64,000 bases of DNA from a virus, in the IMG/VR virus record IMGVR_UViG_3300031963_008876, positions 1-64,000 of that record; one strand, 5' to 3'. The notes beneath the pieces were generated by a model. The model was not told where the DNA came from. It worked only from the letters and a program-made list of their open reading frames with translations, and did no database searches. The translations under genes were made by a program, and so were the position numbers. The stretch's first letter is position 1. Every line of letters begins with the position of its first letter. This document shows, in pieces, positions 1 to 8,012 of the stretch.

Positions 1-886
1 GATCAAGGTATTCGGGCTGAAACAAGTTTTGCCACAGCACTGTGGTGCCTGTATCCTCAGCAAACTGTCTTAATTCACAGATGCGAGTGGCATTGTAAAT
101 GTTGTACACCGCATGTATGCCGCCCCACTGACCTTGTGTGGTCATGAGATGTTTGATCTTACTCAAGTTTTCTTTGATCAATGACCATGTAGCACCGTGT
201 CGCACATACTCCACTCGTTCACCGGTGTTGTCAAAACTCATTGACCAGCCAACTCGATTGCGTGTTGACAACTTTTGAAATATCTTGTTTGAATCCAAGT
301 CCACGTTTAGGTTTGTGATCAGTGTGACTATGGCATCCTTGGGTATGACATCTAGCAGTCGATTGTTTTCTGGCAGCAACAAGGGTTCACCACCCACAAG
401 TGCTACTTCGTGTATGTGTTCATAGTGCTGTTCAATAAAGTCGCATACTGAATCATAGTAGGGTCTTGCACCACTCTTAAATGGAATGCCTTTGAGGCTG
501 GCCCATTTTGAACTGCAAGATTCGCCACAGTAGTTGCAACTCAAATTGCAAGTGGTATTCCAGCGCACATCCACAATAACAGGATAGTGATACTGGTCCC
601 CAGCTGTGGCATAGTCAAAGTTGGGATTTACATTGTTGTGCCATTGGCGTTCGGAATCTGCACCAAAACGTTCAGCTCGCACACAGTTAGAACAATACTC
701 ATGCGGCTTGCCTTGTGACAAGCTGGTGCGTATCTCTGTCATGAGATTGGAGTTAAGGATCTGTTCAATTGTTTGGGTATTGAGGTTGCCCAGCATGTTG
801 GGGTTGCCAGCACAACAAGTTTTTACATCGCCTCGGGGATTGATATGTAGACCGCGCCAGGGGGCCGCGCAATAAAATTCTTTCAT
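1..886 (-). CDS. Radical SAM protein with N-terminal twitch-like domain (3' end outside window)
   Basis: The frame opens with ATG at 886 and runs off the left edge with no stop, so about 295 codons are visible. The first 70 residues carry cysteine pairs (CC at 24-25, C65 and C68) around a 'NPRGDVKTCC' stretch typical of SPASM/twitch auxiliary cluster domains. The radical SAM core follows, with C113-x3-C117-x2-C120 (CNLSCNYC) to bind the 4Fe-4S cluster, and later a VGGEPLL motif for SAM binding. Family knowledge says such enzymes cleave SAM to a 5'-deoxyadenosyl radical and often modify peptides. The substrate is unknown. It lies 18 nt downstream of the nuclease gene on the same strand. Confidence 0.85.
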   Translation of the reverse strand, partial: MKEFYCAAPWRGLHINPRGDVKTCCAGNPNMLGNLNTQTIEQILNSNLMTEIRTSLSQGKPHEYCSNCVRAERFGADSERQWHNNVNPNFDYATAGDQYHYPVIVDVRWNTTCNLSCNYCGESCSSKWASLKGIPFKSGARPYYDSVCDFIEQHYEHIHEVALVGGEPLLLPENNRLLDVIPKDAIVTLITNLNVDLDSNKIFQKLSTRNRVGWSMSFDNTGERVEYVRHGATWSLIKENLSKIKHLMTTQGQWGGIHAVYNIYNATRICELRQFAEDTGTTVLWQNLFQPEYLD

Positions 887-900
887 CCCGTATTTACGGG
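887..900. other. Perfect 6-bp palindrome between nuclease and radical SAM genes
   Basis: CCCGTA and TACGGG are separated by two bases and fill the gap between the nuclease stop and the radical SAM start. A two-base loop is too tight for a normal hairpin, so a protein-binding palindrome or a small stem with lost end pairs is possible. No T-run follows on either strand. Its role is unknown. Confidence 0.3.
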
Positions 901-904
901 CGTT

Positions 905-1342
905 TTAGTTGCACCAAGATGTTTTGGCTTCGCCGTAGTATTCACGGGCAAATCCGTTGGAAATGAGCATTTGACGTAGACTTTGCCCGTTTAGCAAAAC
1001 ATCACCTAGCACACGACCGCCATATTTGTCCCAGTCCATGAGTACAATTTGTCGCTTTTGTGAATTGGCAATTGCTTGCTTGGTAAATGCTGTGGCTGCT
1101 TCGCCACGTTGGGCTTCGCTTGGACACTGTGCTCTGTGTCCTTTTTCAGGAGTGTCTACCCCAAACACACGAATGCTGAGTTCTTGTTTGAGTGGTGCTG
1201 GTAGCCATGTGGCTGCAATGCCCACTGTGTCTCCGTCAATCACACGAGTGATCACCGCATCGTAAACAACGCCGGGTTTTTGTTTGGGTTGTGCAAATGC
1301 CAAGCATGGCACAATCAGTAAGAGTGTTAAGAGTTTTTTCAT
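905..1342 (-). CDS. Secreted thermonuclease (SNase-like)
   Basis: This is a staphylococcal-nuclease-family protein of 145 residues. It begins with a signal peptide (MKK, a hydrophobic stretch, then AFA|Q at about residue 17), so it should be exported. The SNase core is clear: VIDGDT at 34-39, R58 and E66 in IRVFGVDTPE, and R110 in DKYGGRVLG match the catalytic Arg/Glu/Arg set, and LISNGFAREYYG lies near the end. The family cleaves DNA and RNA with calcium. The start overlaps nothing and follows the preceding structural gene by one base. An exported nuclease inside a virion-gene block could act in the host periplasm or degrade outside DNA; that is inference. Confidence 0.9.
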   Translation of the reverse strand: MKKLLTLLLIVPCLAFAQPKQKPGVVYDAVITRVIDGDTVGIAATWLPAPLKQELSIRVFGVDTPEKGHRAQCPSEAQRGEAATAFTKQAIANSQKRQIVLMDWDKYGGRVLGDVLLNGQSLRQMLISNGFAREYYGEAKTSWCN

Positions 1343-1343
1343 A

Positions 1344-2930
1344 TTAGGTTATTTCCTGCCATTCTACGCTGGCATATACGTCTTGGTTGGTGCCTGTGGT
1401 AGCCATGGTAATTAGATACTCGTATGGAGTGCCAGTGAATGGTTCGCGTTCCAATTGATATTCAAACGAAAATGGCTCTTGTGTGGGCGCACCAGTGGTT
1501 TGATTGGTTGAGTTAACAAATGATTGCTCAGCAATGTCGCCTGACACCAAGGCCGTGGGCGCAAGATTGTATTGAACTGAACTATCTGCGGCTGAATCTA
1601 CCCAAGTTCCACCTGACGTGATAGCTCTTTTATACACACGGAATGCAAACACACTGGCAGCTATTGGAATTAAACTGTAGTTTATGGGTATGACCACAGC
1701 GTTGAGATTGGTGCTCTTGAGACGGATAGCAATCACAGGTTTAAAACTTTGATCATTAGGCAACCGCACTGGAGTGCCCAATACATGACTAGCTGCACGC
1801 GGATTGCCTGAGCCTGACAGTTGGAAGCCACCTTCTGAAATTACACTGCTACAAATCTGTGTCATCTGACTAACACTGGCCACTGTTGCTGTGTTGGTTA
1901 TTTCATAGCGAATGGGCAAACTGGCTGTGGTCATGTAGACTTTGGTGTTGCCCGGCTGATTGGCGTGATTGAAGGTGTGGCAAATAATGTAAGCACCGTC
2001 AATCACAAAACCCACACGCACTGATCCTACACCCAGCCACTCTACATCAGCATAATAAATTTGTGTACGTTGTGGGTACAATGTGATACCTGATGGGTTT
2101 GTTGCACCACCGACTCCGGTGAGTTGGTCACCGTTCCAGGCATCTTGACGCACACGCTCTTCTACACCGTATGATCCTGAACGGATCACCATGTAGTTGT
2201 ATGTGCCGTCGTTTTCAAAGAACACACCGTCGTTGGCATCAAACAAGCCCACACGCTGGCGTAGATTTGTTTTGGGAGTGTTCATACAGAATGTGTTCAG
2301 TGTGAGTTGACTTTTGCCAGGCTGATAAGGGAATGGTTTCAGTGTTTCTCGCAACACTGAATCGCCCGACGCTGTGCCCACGTTGAGTTGGTACGAACTT
2401 TGATTTTGCACATATACCACGTTGCCTGTGCCTGTGACGTTGCTTGCAAACTGTCCATGATCGTAATAACGTGACTGTGTGTCAAATAGAGTAAAAGGAT
2501 TGCTTACACGCAGTCGTCCAAACGCATCAGATACTGCACCCGAGAATCCTGATATGATCACATTGGCGTCGTTGTTGAGCGTGGCATTGATATTTCCAGA
2601 TACTACCCAAGGGCTGGTGCCTTGTGTGACGTTGACGTTGCCGACAATGCCTACGTTGCCAGTAATGGGGTTGATAGTAACATTGCCAGTGATGCCTGCT
2701 ATGTTGCCAGTGATGCCTGTGATGTTGCCTACCACAGTAACTGGCAGTGTGTTGCCTGTGAGATCAACGTTGCCTAAACTACCAATGGCTACATTGCCTA
2801 CAGATACGTTGCCTATAATAGCAGCATTGGTTCGAATAAAAACATTGCCAGTCGCGTCGTCAAGCTCCAGGGCTTGATTGATATTCCGTAGATACCACGG
2901 TGCTACTTGAGTTGGGTCTGGGATTGCCAT
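1344..2930 (-). CDS. Virion appendage protein with Gly-Asn repeats and a beta-rich C-terminal module
   Basis: This is a 528-residue structural protein. Residues 28-115 are GNV/GNI repeats of the type that form fibre beta-helices. From about residue 135 a globular part begins with SDAFGRLRVSNPFTLFDTQ. The stretch around 'RVGLFDANDGVFFENDG' and on to 'MTTASLPIRYEI' resembles a matching stretch of the 1317-residue protein at 23610-27563, so the two share a module. It was not recognised as a named T4 protein. It is probably a tail-fibre or baseplate-attached receptor protein, by composition and by its neighbours. Confidence 0.7.
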   Translation of the reverse strand: MAIPDPTQVAPWYLRNINQALELDDATGNVFIRTNAAIIGNVSVGNVAIGSLGNVDLTGNTLPVTVVGNITGITGNIAGITGNVTINPITGNVGIVGNVNVTQGTSPWVVSGNINATLNNDANVIISGFSGAVSDAFGRLRVSNPFTLFDTQSRYYDHGQFASNVTGTGNVVYVQNQSSYQLNVGTASGDSVLRETLKPFPYQPGKSQLTLNTFCMNTPKTNLRQRVGLFDANDGVFFENDGTYNYMVIRSGSYGVEERVRQDAWNGDQLTGVGGATNPSGITLYPQRTQIYYADVEWLGVGSVRVGFVIDGAYIICHTFNHANQPGNTKVYMTTASLPIRYEITNTATVASVSQMTQICSSVISEGGFQLSGSGNPRAASHVLGTPVRLPNDQSFKPVIAIRLKSTNLNAVVIPINYSLIPIAASVFAFRVYKRAITSGGTWVDSAADSSVQYNLAPTALVSGDIAEQSFVNSTNQTTGAPTQEPFSFEYQLEREPFTGTPYEYLITMATTGTNQDVYASVEWQEIT

Positions 2931-2972
2931 TAAAATCCTATCAGTGGGTTAAATTGTATCATTGATTATTCT

Positions 2973-3251
2973 TTAAGTGTAATATACAATTTCACCAGTG
3001 GTGGGATTGTAAGCCAATTGAAAAAATCCTGCAGGAAGTCCTGAACTACCGCCGTTACTAATACCGGCAGCAATCTGTGTTAGTGCGCCAGAGCTGTTGC
3101 CAATATACACTTGATCAGTACTTTGATCAACTACCAGTTCACCAGGTCTAGCATTGCCATTGTAATTTGCCAATGTTACTTGTGCGTTGTCTTTCATTAC
3201 AGCACGGCTTATGCCTGTGATGTTGTCGTATGGTGGGGGTGGGTTTGCCAT
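2973..3251 (-). CDS. Small virion/fibre-type protein
   Basis: This 92-residue protein has a central 'ARPGELVVDQSTDQVYIGNSSG' style stretch. Such Gly-Glu-Leu...Val-Tyr-Ile-Gly modules are common in small phage fibre-associated proteins that describe a short beta-hairpin. The N-terminus is proline rich (MANPPPPYDN). No enzyme motif is visible. It lies between fibre-like and head-like small genes in a minus-strand operon. Function is not known. Confidence 0.65.
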   Translation of the reverse strand: MANPPPPYDNITGISRAVMKDNAQVTLANYNGNARPGELVVDQSTDQVYIGNSSGALTQIAAGISNGGSSGLPAGFFQLAYNPTTGEIVYYT

Positions 3252-3288
3252 TATAATTCCAATTTGAATTATTTAGCAAAAAAAAAGT

Positions 3289-3678
3289 TTAGCGAGGGTA
3301 GCCAGCAAATGCCTTTACAGGACTGGTTGTGCTTACAAAGCTGGGTTCTGTGCTGTCAGGTGTTGACACTAGTTTTTTGCCACCAGGTGTGTTGGTCATT
3401 GCCAACGCTTGATCAATAATTTCAGCAACGTTAGGACCCATGCCTTCGACCACACCATGTTCACCAAATGCTGTTTCATCATGCCAATTGGGAATGTGAT
3501 TGGTAATTCCATCTTTGCCAGCATCACTTCTGGCTCGTGCCAATGCCACACCAAATCTATAGTTGCGATAGGGGTCGGCTGCACTCAGTCCTGGAATCAC
3601 ATAAGTGTAACGCATGGGGTCAGATTGCTCTGGTGGCAAAATAGCTGCTTGTTCAGTAATGAATTCTCGTGCTCTCAT
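3289..3678 (-). CDS. Internal-head-like protein with capsid-targeting N-terminus (copy 2)
   Basis: This 129-residue protein begins MRAREFITEQ. T4 internal proteins begin with a short capsid-targeting peptide ending EFIAE that gp21 removes, and this start fits that rule, with cleavage expected after E9. The last residues, SPVKAFAGYPR, nearly match the end of the next gene upstream (SPVKAFQGYPR). The ATG overlaps the upstream stop by four bases (ATGA), so translation is coupled. The middle has no recognised domain. It may be packaged with the DNA inside the head. The N-terminal match is read directly; the packaging role is inference. Confidence 0.65.
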   Translation of the reverse strand: MRAREFITEQAAILPPEQSDPMRYTYVIPGLSAADPYRNYRFGVALARARSDAGKDGITNHIPNWHDETAFGEHGVVEGMGPNVAEIIDQALAMTNTPGGKKLVSTPDSTEPSFVSTTSPVKAFAGYPR

Positions 3679-4046
3679 CTTGGATAGCCCTGGAATGCTT
3701 TGACTGGACTGGTGGCATTCACTGCTGGATGTTCTTGCGAAGCCAAATCGCCATGATTTAGGTCTTGGTGATGACTGCCCACTGCTTGATAGGCCTTTTT
3801 CAACATGGCCTGTTCTTCAGGAGTGTATGGTGCTGCCACATTGTTGCGACCGCTCCATGATTCGCCGTCAAGATCAGGTACAAACGTGCCATCAGTAGAT
3901 GCCACTGCCATCATGATTCTGTTGAGTTCATACACGCGGTCAGCAAACTGCTTGTCTCGAAACTTGTTCAAGCCTACTGTGGCATTTTGATTGCGTTTGC
4001 TAATCGTGCCAACTTTGTCTTCTGCAATGAACTCTTGTGCTCGCAC
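3675..4046 (-). CDS. Internal-head-like protein with capsid-targeting N-terminus (copy 1)
   Basis: This 123-residue protein begins MRAQEFIAED. The EFIAE core is the same as in the T4 internal-protein targeting peptide, and (Ile/Leu)-x-Glu is the T4 prohead protease rule, so cutting after E9 is expected. It shares its start and its SPVKAFxGYPR end with the adjacent 129-residue protein, while the middles differ. That pattern suggests either diverged duplicates or a selected pair of terminal tags. The phage's gp21 is encoded at 47725-48363. No enzymatic motif is visible. Confidence 0.65.
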   Translation of the reverse strand: MRAQEFIAEDKVGTISKRNQNATVGLNKFRDKQFADRVYELNRIMMAVASTDGTFVPDLDGESWSGRNNVAAPYTPEEQAMLKKAYQAVGSHHQDLNHGDLASQEHPAVNATSPVKAFQGYPR

Positions 4047-4048
4047 AA

Positions 4049-4339
4049 TCAGCTGCCTCCGCCAATCACTCCAGATGTGGCTGAACTGGCTGTGCCAAGT
4101 TCTGTTGCGGTAAACGGGGCAGTAGATATCACTGTTACTTTGTTGCCAGCACCAGAATAAGTTTGATACACAGTGTTGGCTGGGATATTAACTGGTACAG
4201 AATACAAATTGCCAACTGCGTTGGCTGTTCCTAACGCAACAGCATACACCTGCAACCAAGCATTGGCTGTACTGGTGCTGATTTCAAGTTTGTCAGTGTA
4301 AACAGTAGTATTGCTTAAGGTAGTATATACATTGGCCAT
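4049..4339 (-). CDS. Small beta-rich virion protein
   Basis: This 96-residue protein has mostly Thr, Val, Ser and Ala in alternating patterns, as in small phage beta-sandwich proteins, and a glycine-rich end (VIGGGS). Its ATG shares a base with the stop codon of the 56-residue gene upstream (TAATG), which indicates coupled translation. No cysteine or catalytic motif is seen. Given its neighbours it is probably a minor virion component, but the exact role is not known. Confidence 0.6.
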   Translation of the reverse strand: MANVYTTLSNTTVYTDKLEISTSTANAWLQVYAVALGTANAVGNLYSVPVNIPANTVYQTYSGAGNKVTVISTAPFTATELGTASSATSGVIGGGS

Positions 4340-4509
4340 TATTTGCTATCCTGATTGGGTTGAATCACCACAGGGCGAAACAACTCACGTGTTTGATGCA
4401 ACACTCCAGGAATTTCTACTGGCTGTTGTCGGTACCCACTGGTAGCAGGACTGTGAGGGTTCTGCTGTGTGGGCGTGTTCAAGTTTTCGTTATAAGGCTT
4501 GTATACCAT
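4339..4509 (-). CDS. 56-residue hypothetical protein
   Basis: ATG at 4509 is preceded by an AGGGG ribosome-binding stretch and runs 56 codons to TAA at 4339-4341, overlapping the next start by one base. The translation starts MVYKPYNENLNTPTQQ and is rich in Pro, Asn and Gln, with a 'PVEIPGVLHQTRELFRPVV' helix-like part. It fills the gap between two structural genes exactly, and its junctions match the coupled style of the operon. Function is not known. Confidence 0.6.
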   Translation of the reverse strand: MVYKPYNENLNTPTQQNPHSPATSGYRQQPVEIPGVLHQTRELFRPVVIQPNQDSK

Positions 4510-4513
4510 GTTA

Positions 4514-6445
4514 TTACCCCTTGTAGGCTTTCCATTGATTGGTCAAATCAAAAATACTTTCTTCAACTTTTTTTTCTTTTTTGTCATCAACGGCTTTCTT
4601 GAAAGGTTCTTTCTTGTCGCCATCTTTGTCAACATCTAAAAAATCAGGTTTCTTGGCTTCCTTAATACCAGCAATGTCACGCATGCGCTGTAACTCTGCT
4701 TCGTAGGTGTGTTGACGATTTTCTTGGCTGGCAATCACAGGCACAGTGGTTTGACCAGTTGACTTGGGACCGTTCAGACCGCCACTGTACATCATGGCAT
4801 CTTCTGTGCCTTCTTCTTCTGTGGGCCAATCAGGAGCATTTTCATCAATAGCCTTTTCAATATCACCGCATCCGCAATCGCCGCTGCCACAAGTTGGACA
4901 AGAAACTTTGCTGCCCATGTAACTGCCTTCATCACCACTGCCACCAAGACCTGCGTTTTTCAACAGCATGCCTAATTTAAGTGCATCTTCGTCAGACGCT
5001 GTAATGGTCAGGCTCTTGCCGCCTTCTGTGGAGTCGCTCATGTTGATGCTCATTGATTCAGCAATCATGGCTTCTAAGTCACGATTCAATGAATCATAGA
5101 TGCCTTTGCCAAACCCAAATCCGCTAGACGCTGTTGGTGTTCCAGTACCGCCTTCTTCTTTGACTTTTTTAGGTTTGTCTTCTGAAGATCCTTTTTCTTT
5201 GGCGGCCTTTTTCATAGGTTCTTTTTTGTCGCCATCGCCATCAACATCGGCAAAATCAGGCTTGCTGCCAGAAGATTTTTTCTTTGGTGCAGAGTCATTA
5301 TTGCTTTCAGGCTTGCTGTCAGACTTGCTAACTTTGTAGCCAGCTTTCTTCAACAATGCCATTGCAGCTTTAAGATCGCCGTGGTCTTCACCAGGATCAA
5401 TGTCGTTTTCTTTGGTCATCAACTTTGAACGACCTGATGGTCCTTTGGCGCCCATTTTGCTACCTGTTCCTGCAGGACGTCCACGGCCGCGCTTGGCTGG
5501 TTGAGCATCAGCAGTGTCATCTGCGCCCACTGAATGACCTTGGTCATCCACTCTACGAGTTACTTTACGGCCAGTGGCAGTGTGTTCAATGTCGTGTTTG
5601 TGACCGCGTTCAACTGATCCAACCTTTGGTCGATCAGCACGTGGCTTTTTCCATGATGTAAACGGATTGTTATCATCGTCTTCGGCAGTTTCTTGTTTGC
5701 CGCCTTTGCGTAACATAGCAAAGTCGTTGGCATCTAGTTTGCCATTTTTGTTCATGTCAATTTTCTTTTGCTTGGGACTAAGTGCAGCCTTCATTGCTTC
5801 AGCAGCTACATCGCCCAAACGCTCGTCAACTTCTTTCTTGGCGCCGGCAATCTTGTCAGCAAAAGTAATTTTGTCTTTAGGTTCAGCAAGTGCAGCAAAG
5901 CTCTTGGCCTTGGCTGGTGACATTTTTTCTTTAACTTGCTTGGGATTGGGTTCTGCGCCTGGCTTCATACCAGTCTGCGGAACACCCATCTTGCGTTGTA
6001 GGTCACGCATCATGTCAGCATCGTCGCCGTGGCCTAGTTTGTTTAACACAGCGCCGCCAACTTTCTTGGCCATACCGCCAACTTTCTTGGCCATGTCGCC
6101 CATGCTTTCTTTGGCAGTTTTTTCAGTGTCCATGCCTTTTTCAGCATAGTGACCAAGAGCAGCTCCAGCAGCGCCACCCAGCGGTCCGGCAGCCAATGCT
6201 CCTAATCCGCCACCAACAGCAGCACCAGTGGCGCCTTCGTCATACTTGTCGTATTTTTTGCGAACAGGATCTAATGCCTTGCCTTCACGTCCAGCTTTGG
6301 CCAATGCTTCCATACCTTGCTTGCCATACTTTTCATAACCCTTGGCTGCACGGCTCATGTCACGTTCGTTAAGTTGACCGTGTGTGGTTTCTGGCTTCTC
6401 ACGAATGGAATCCAGCTTTTTGTTTAAGTCGTAAAAAAATGTCAT
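4514..6445 (-). CDS. Large basic/acidic internal virion protein with EF-hand-like loops, AT-hook and glycine zipper
   Basis: This is a 643-residue low-complexity protein. A glycine zipper lies at about 70-97 (GAAVGGGLGALAAG...). An EF-hand/dockerin-type loop DMNKNGKLDANDF lies near 230, and DVDGDGDKKEP and DVDKDGDKKEP repeats lie near 400 and 610. An AT-hook core (KRGRGRPAG) is near 320, and a cysteine cluster CPTCGSGDCGCGD near 520. Several (Leu/Ile)-x-Glu sites (ALAE, MIAE, GIKE) fit gp21 processing. Related low-complexity proteins occur in T4-like marine phages as virion structural proteins. A DNA-binding, calcium-responsive internal head role is inferred from these motifs and from its neighbours. 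Confidence 0.7.
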   Translation of the reverse strand: MTFFYDLNKKLDSIREKPETTHGQLNERDMSRAAKGYEKYGKQGMEALAKAGREGKALDPVRKKYDKYDEGATGAAVGGGLGALAAGPLGGAAGAALGHYAEKGMDTEKTAKESMGDMAKKVGGMAKKVGGAVLNKLGHGDDADMMRDLQRKMGVPQTGMKPGAEPNPKQVKEKMSPAKAKSFAALAEPKDKITFADKIAGAKKEVDERLGDVAAEAMKAALSPKQKKIDMNKNGKLDANDFAMLRKGGKQETAEDDDNNPFTSWKKPRADRPKVGSVERGHKHDIEHTATGRKVTRRVDDQGHSVGADDTADAQPAKRGRGRPAGTGSKMGAKGPSGRSKLMTKENDIDPGEDHGDLKAAMALLKKAGYKVSKSDSKPESNNDSAPKKKSSGSKPDFADVDGDGDKKEPMKKAAKEKGSSEDKPKKVKEEGGTGTPTASSGFGFGKGIYDSLNRDLEAMIAESMSINMSDSTEGGKSLTITASDEDALKLGMLLKNAGLGGSGDEGSYMGSKVSCPTCGSGDCGCGDIEKAIDENAPDWPTEEEGTEDAMMYSGGLNGPKSTGQTTVPVIASQENRQHTYEAELQRMRDIAGIKEAKKPDFLDVDKDGDKKEPFKKAVDDKKEKKVEESIFDLTNQWKAYKG

Positions 6446-6450
6446 TTTGA

Positions 6451-7059
6451 TTATCCTCTTGGGTTGGCGCCGGTTGCAGGCTTGGGTTGACGTTTGATAT
6501 TGGTCATAGGGCTCTTGTTGCCCTGGGGAAGTTGGTTAGTGGTTTTAGCAGGTGGAGTCTTTTCTCCAGCAATAGTAAAATCACTGCGGTAAGCATTTTT
6601 CAACACAGCATGATCGTATGGACCAGTTGAGTAGTCTTTGCTAAGTGCTCGCTGAGCAGCATCAGGTGTTGGATAGTCTGTGTCAGCCAACAAGTTTTTG
6701 TTTTCAGCTTCAATCTTGTCTGCTTCATCAACCAGGCCATCAACGTGAGCTTGAGTCTGCATCACAATAAGATTGGGATTGCCACCGAGCATTTGAAACA
6801 GTTGTTTGATCTGCGGCTCAATAGCAGGATACTTGAAACTCACATCAAACATTGTCACAGCATCATTCTGATTGTTTGGAAAGTCTGTGAGGATCTTTTG
6901 AATAGGAGTGGTCTTGGCATCGCCCAACTTAGTTGGATCAAATTGATCCAGCTTGGTTTTGAGTTGACGCACAAGATCGTCTGGAATGCGGCCGCACATT
7001 TTGATACGATAGTCGTATGTGCGTTCGCTTTCTGCTAGATATTTGGCAAATGGTTTCAT
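6451..7059 (-). CDS. Conserved T4-like phage head-associated protein
   Basis: This 202-residue protein begins MKPFAKYLAESE, again a lysine-aromatic start ending in Leu-x-Glu like a capsid-targeting peptide. The body contains 'YDYRIKMCGRIPDD' and a 'MFDVSFKYPAIEPQIKQLFQ' segment with ferredoxin-like alternation of strands and helices. The tail after residue 150 is disordered and Pro/Lys rich. An AATAAATA late-promoter-like box sits 17 nt upstream with a CAGGA ribosome site between. It follows gp16 directly. A role inside or on the head is inferred. Confidence 0.6.
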   Translation of the reverse strand: MKPFAKYLAESERTYDYRIKMCGRIPDDLVRQLKTKLDQFDPTKLGDAKTTPIQKILTDFPNNQNDAVTMFDVSFKYPAIEPQIKQLFQMLGGNPNLIVMQTQAHVDGLVDEADKIEAENKNLLADTDYPTPDAAQRALSKDYSTGPYDHAVLKNAYRSDFTIAGEKTPPAKTTNQLPQGNKSPMTNIKRQPKPATGANPRG

Positions 7060-7076
7060 GTCAGGTTCCTGTGATA

Positions 7077-7084
7077 TATTTATT
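7077..7084 (-). promoter_or_regulatory. Late-promoter-like box AATAAATA
   Basis: This eight-base box on the minus strand fits the NATAAATA late-promoter pattern of T4-like phages. It overlaps the end of the gp16 gene and lies 17 nt before the ATG at 7059, leaving room for a ribosome-binding site. Confidence 0.45.
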
Positions 7085-7565
7085 CATTTTGTGCTTTTTG
7101 GTTCTTGGCACCAATAATTCTGTCCAACAACTCATTGCGACTGAGCACATGGCCTTGGCCTTGCTGTGGCTGTTTTTCTTCAGGTTGTTGCTGATCTAAT
7201 CGTGCTTTTTTCATTTGCAAATCGATCATCTTGAGTTTTTTGTCCAGCTTGGCAGTTTTGGCTGTGATTGCATGTCCCAGCATGTTTGATGCTACTGAAA
7301 ATATTTCGCTGGCAAATCGACTGTCTACCTGCATGCCAAGATCCATTAGGTCTCGGTAACTGGAAGTGGCGAGGTCACTAAGCTCGTCCATTTCTTTATC
7401 AGTAGATTCCAAGCCTCGCACAGCCGGCAAGGCCGCATCTATTTTGTCAATGGCTTGATCTAATGCAACGATGGTGTTGCGATTTTCCTCTAAGGCAGGA
7501 ACAGCCAAGTCTATTTCTTTGTCAGAAGGGGGTAAATCGAAGAGTTCTTCTAGTTTTCGTGTCAT
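7080..7565 (-). CDS. 16: Terminase small subunit gp16
   Basis: This 161-residue protein matches the length (about 164) and pattern of T4 gp16. It is acidic at the N-terminus (LEELFDLPPSDKEID), then has paired helices with 'DKIDAALPAVRGLESTDKEMDEL' and the conserved 'SNMLGHAITAKTAKLDKKLKMIDLQMKKARLDQQ' region, then a variable Gln-rich stretch and a C-terminal 'LSRNELLDRIIG' helix. gp16 forms rings that recognise DNA and stimulate the gp17 motor. The large subunit gp17 is not in this window. A CATAAATA box lies four bases before its ATG. Confidence 0.88.
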   Translation of the reverse strand: MTRKLEELFDLPPSDKEIDLAVPALEENRNTIVALDQAIDKIDAALPAVRGLESTDKEMDELSDLATSSYRDLMDLGMQVDSRFASEIFSVASNMLGHAITAKTAKLDKKLKMIDLQMKKARLDQQQPEEKQPQQGQGHVLSRNELLDRIIGAKNQKAQNE

Positions 7566-7569
7566 GCCA

Positions 7570-7577
7570 TATTTATG
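7570..7577 (-). promoter_or_regulatory. Late promoter CATAAATA for gp16
   Basis: On the minus strand CATAAATA is followed by TGGC and then the gp16 ATG. With T4 late geometry the transcript would start at or next to the start codon, so any transcript from here would lack a ribosome-binding site. Confidence 0.55.
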
Positions 7578-7580
7578 GAC

Positions 7581-8012
7581 TTACGGACGACCGTTATGAA
7601 ACATGTCATTTTCGGTGATGACTCGAAACGTCATACCATTGCGTCTAGCCCATTTGGTTGCAGCGTCCCATTTGGCATAGTTGATTGCTACCACTGCTCG
7701 GTCTCTACTGCTCATTTTTGATTCCACTACACTTTGCTTTTTGGGCTTGATTTCAATCAACTCTGCTCGCACAGTGTTGTCTCTATTGCGATAGGTAATC
7801 AGAAAATCAGGTATGTATTGGGTCATTTTACCTGTGAGCGGATGGCGGTATGGTATGGCTATGCTTTCACTGGCCCATTGCAGTATGTGATCGTTGCTGT
7901 CACAAAATCTCATAAAGCTGTGTTCCCACCCAGAACGAAATCTAGGTGTGCCCTTGCCCACGTATTTGGCAGGGTTTTGAACTACGTATTGACCTTGGGC
8001 CCAGCGACTCAT
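7581..8012 (-). CDS. 4: Head completion protein gp4 (nuclease-fold)
   Basis: This 143-residue protein is close to the length of T4 gp4. The order of motifs fits a PD-(D/E)xK-type fold: 'FRSGWEHSFMRFCDSND', 'QWASESIAIPYRHPLTGK', 'YIPDFLITY' (Asp) and 'ELIEIKPKKQ' (Glu-x-Lys). In T4 the protein is needed late in head completion before tail joining. The ATG overlaps the stop of the upstream gene by four bases. The assignment is from motif order and context; the nuclease activity is not proven by sequence. Confidence 0.8.
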   Translation of the reverse strand: MSRWAQGQYVVQNPAKYVGKGTPRFRSGWEHSFMRFCDSNDHILQWASESIAIPYRHPLTGKMTQYIPDFLITYRNRDNTVRAELIEIKPKKQSVVESKMSSRDRAVVAINYAKWDAATKWARRNGMTFRVITENDMFHNGRP

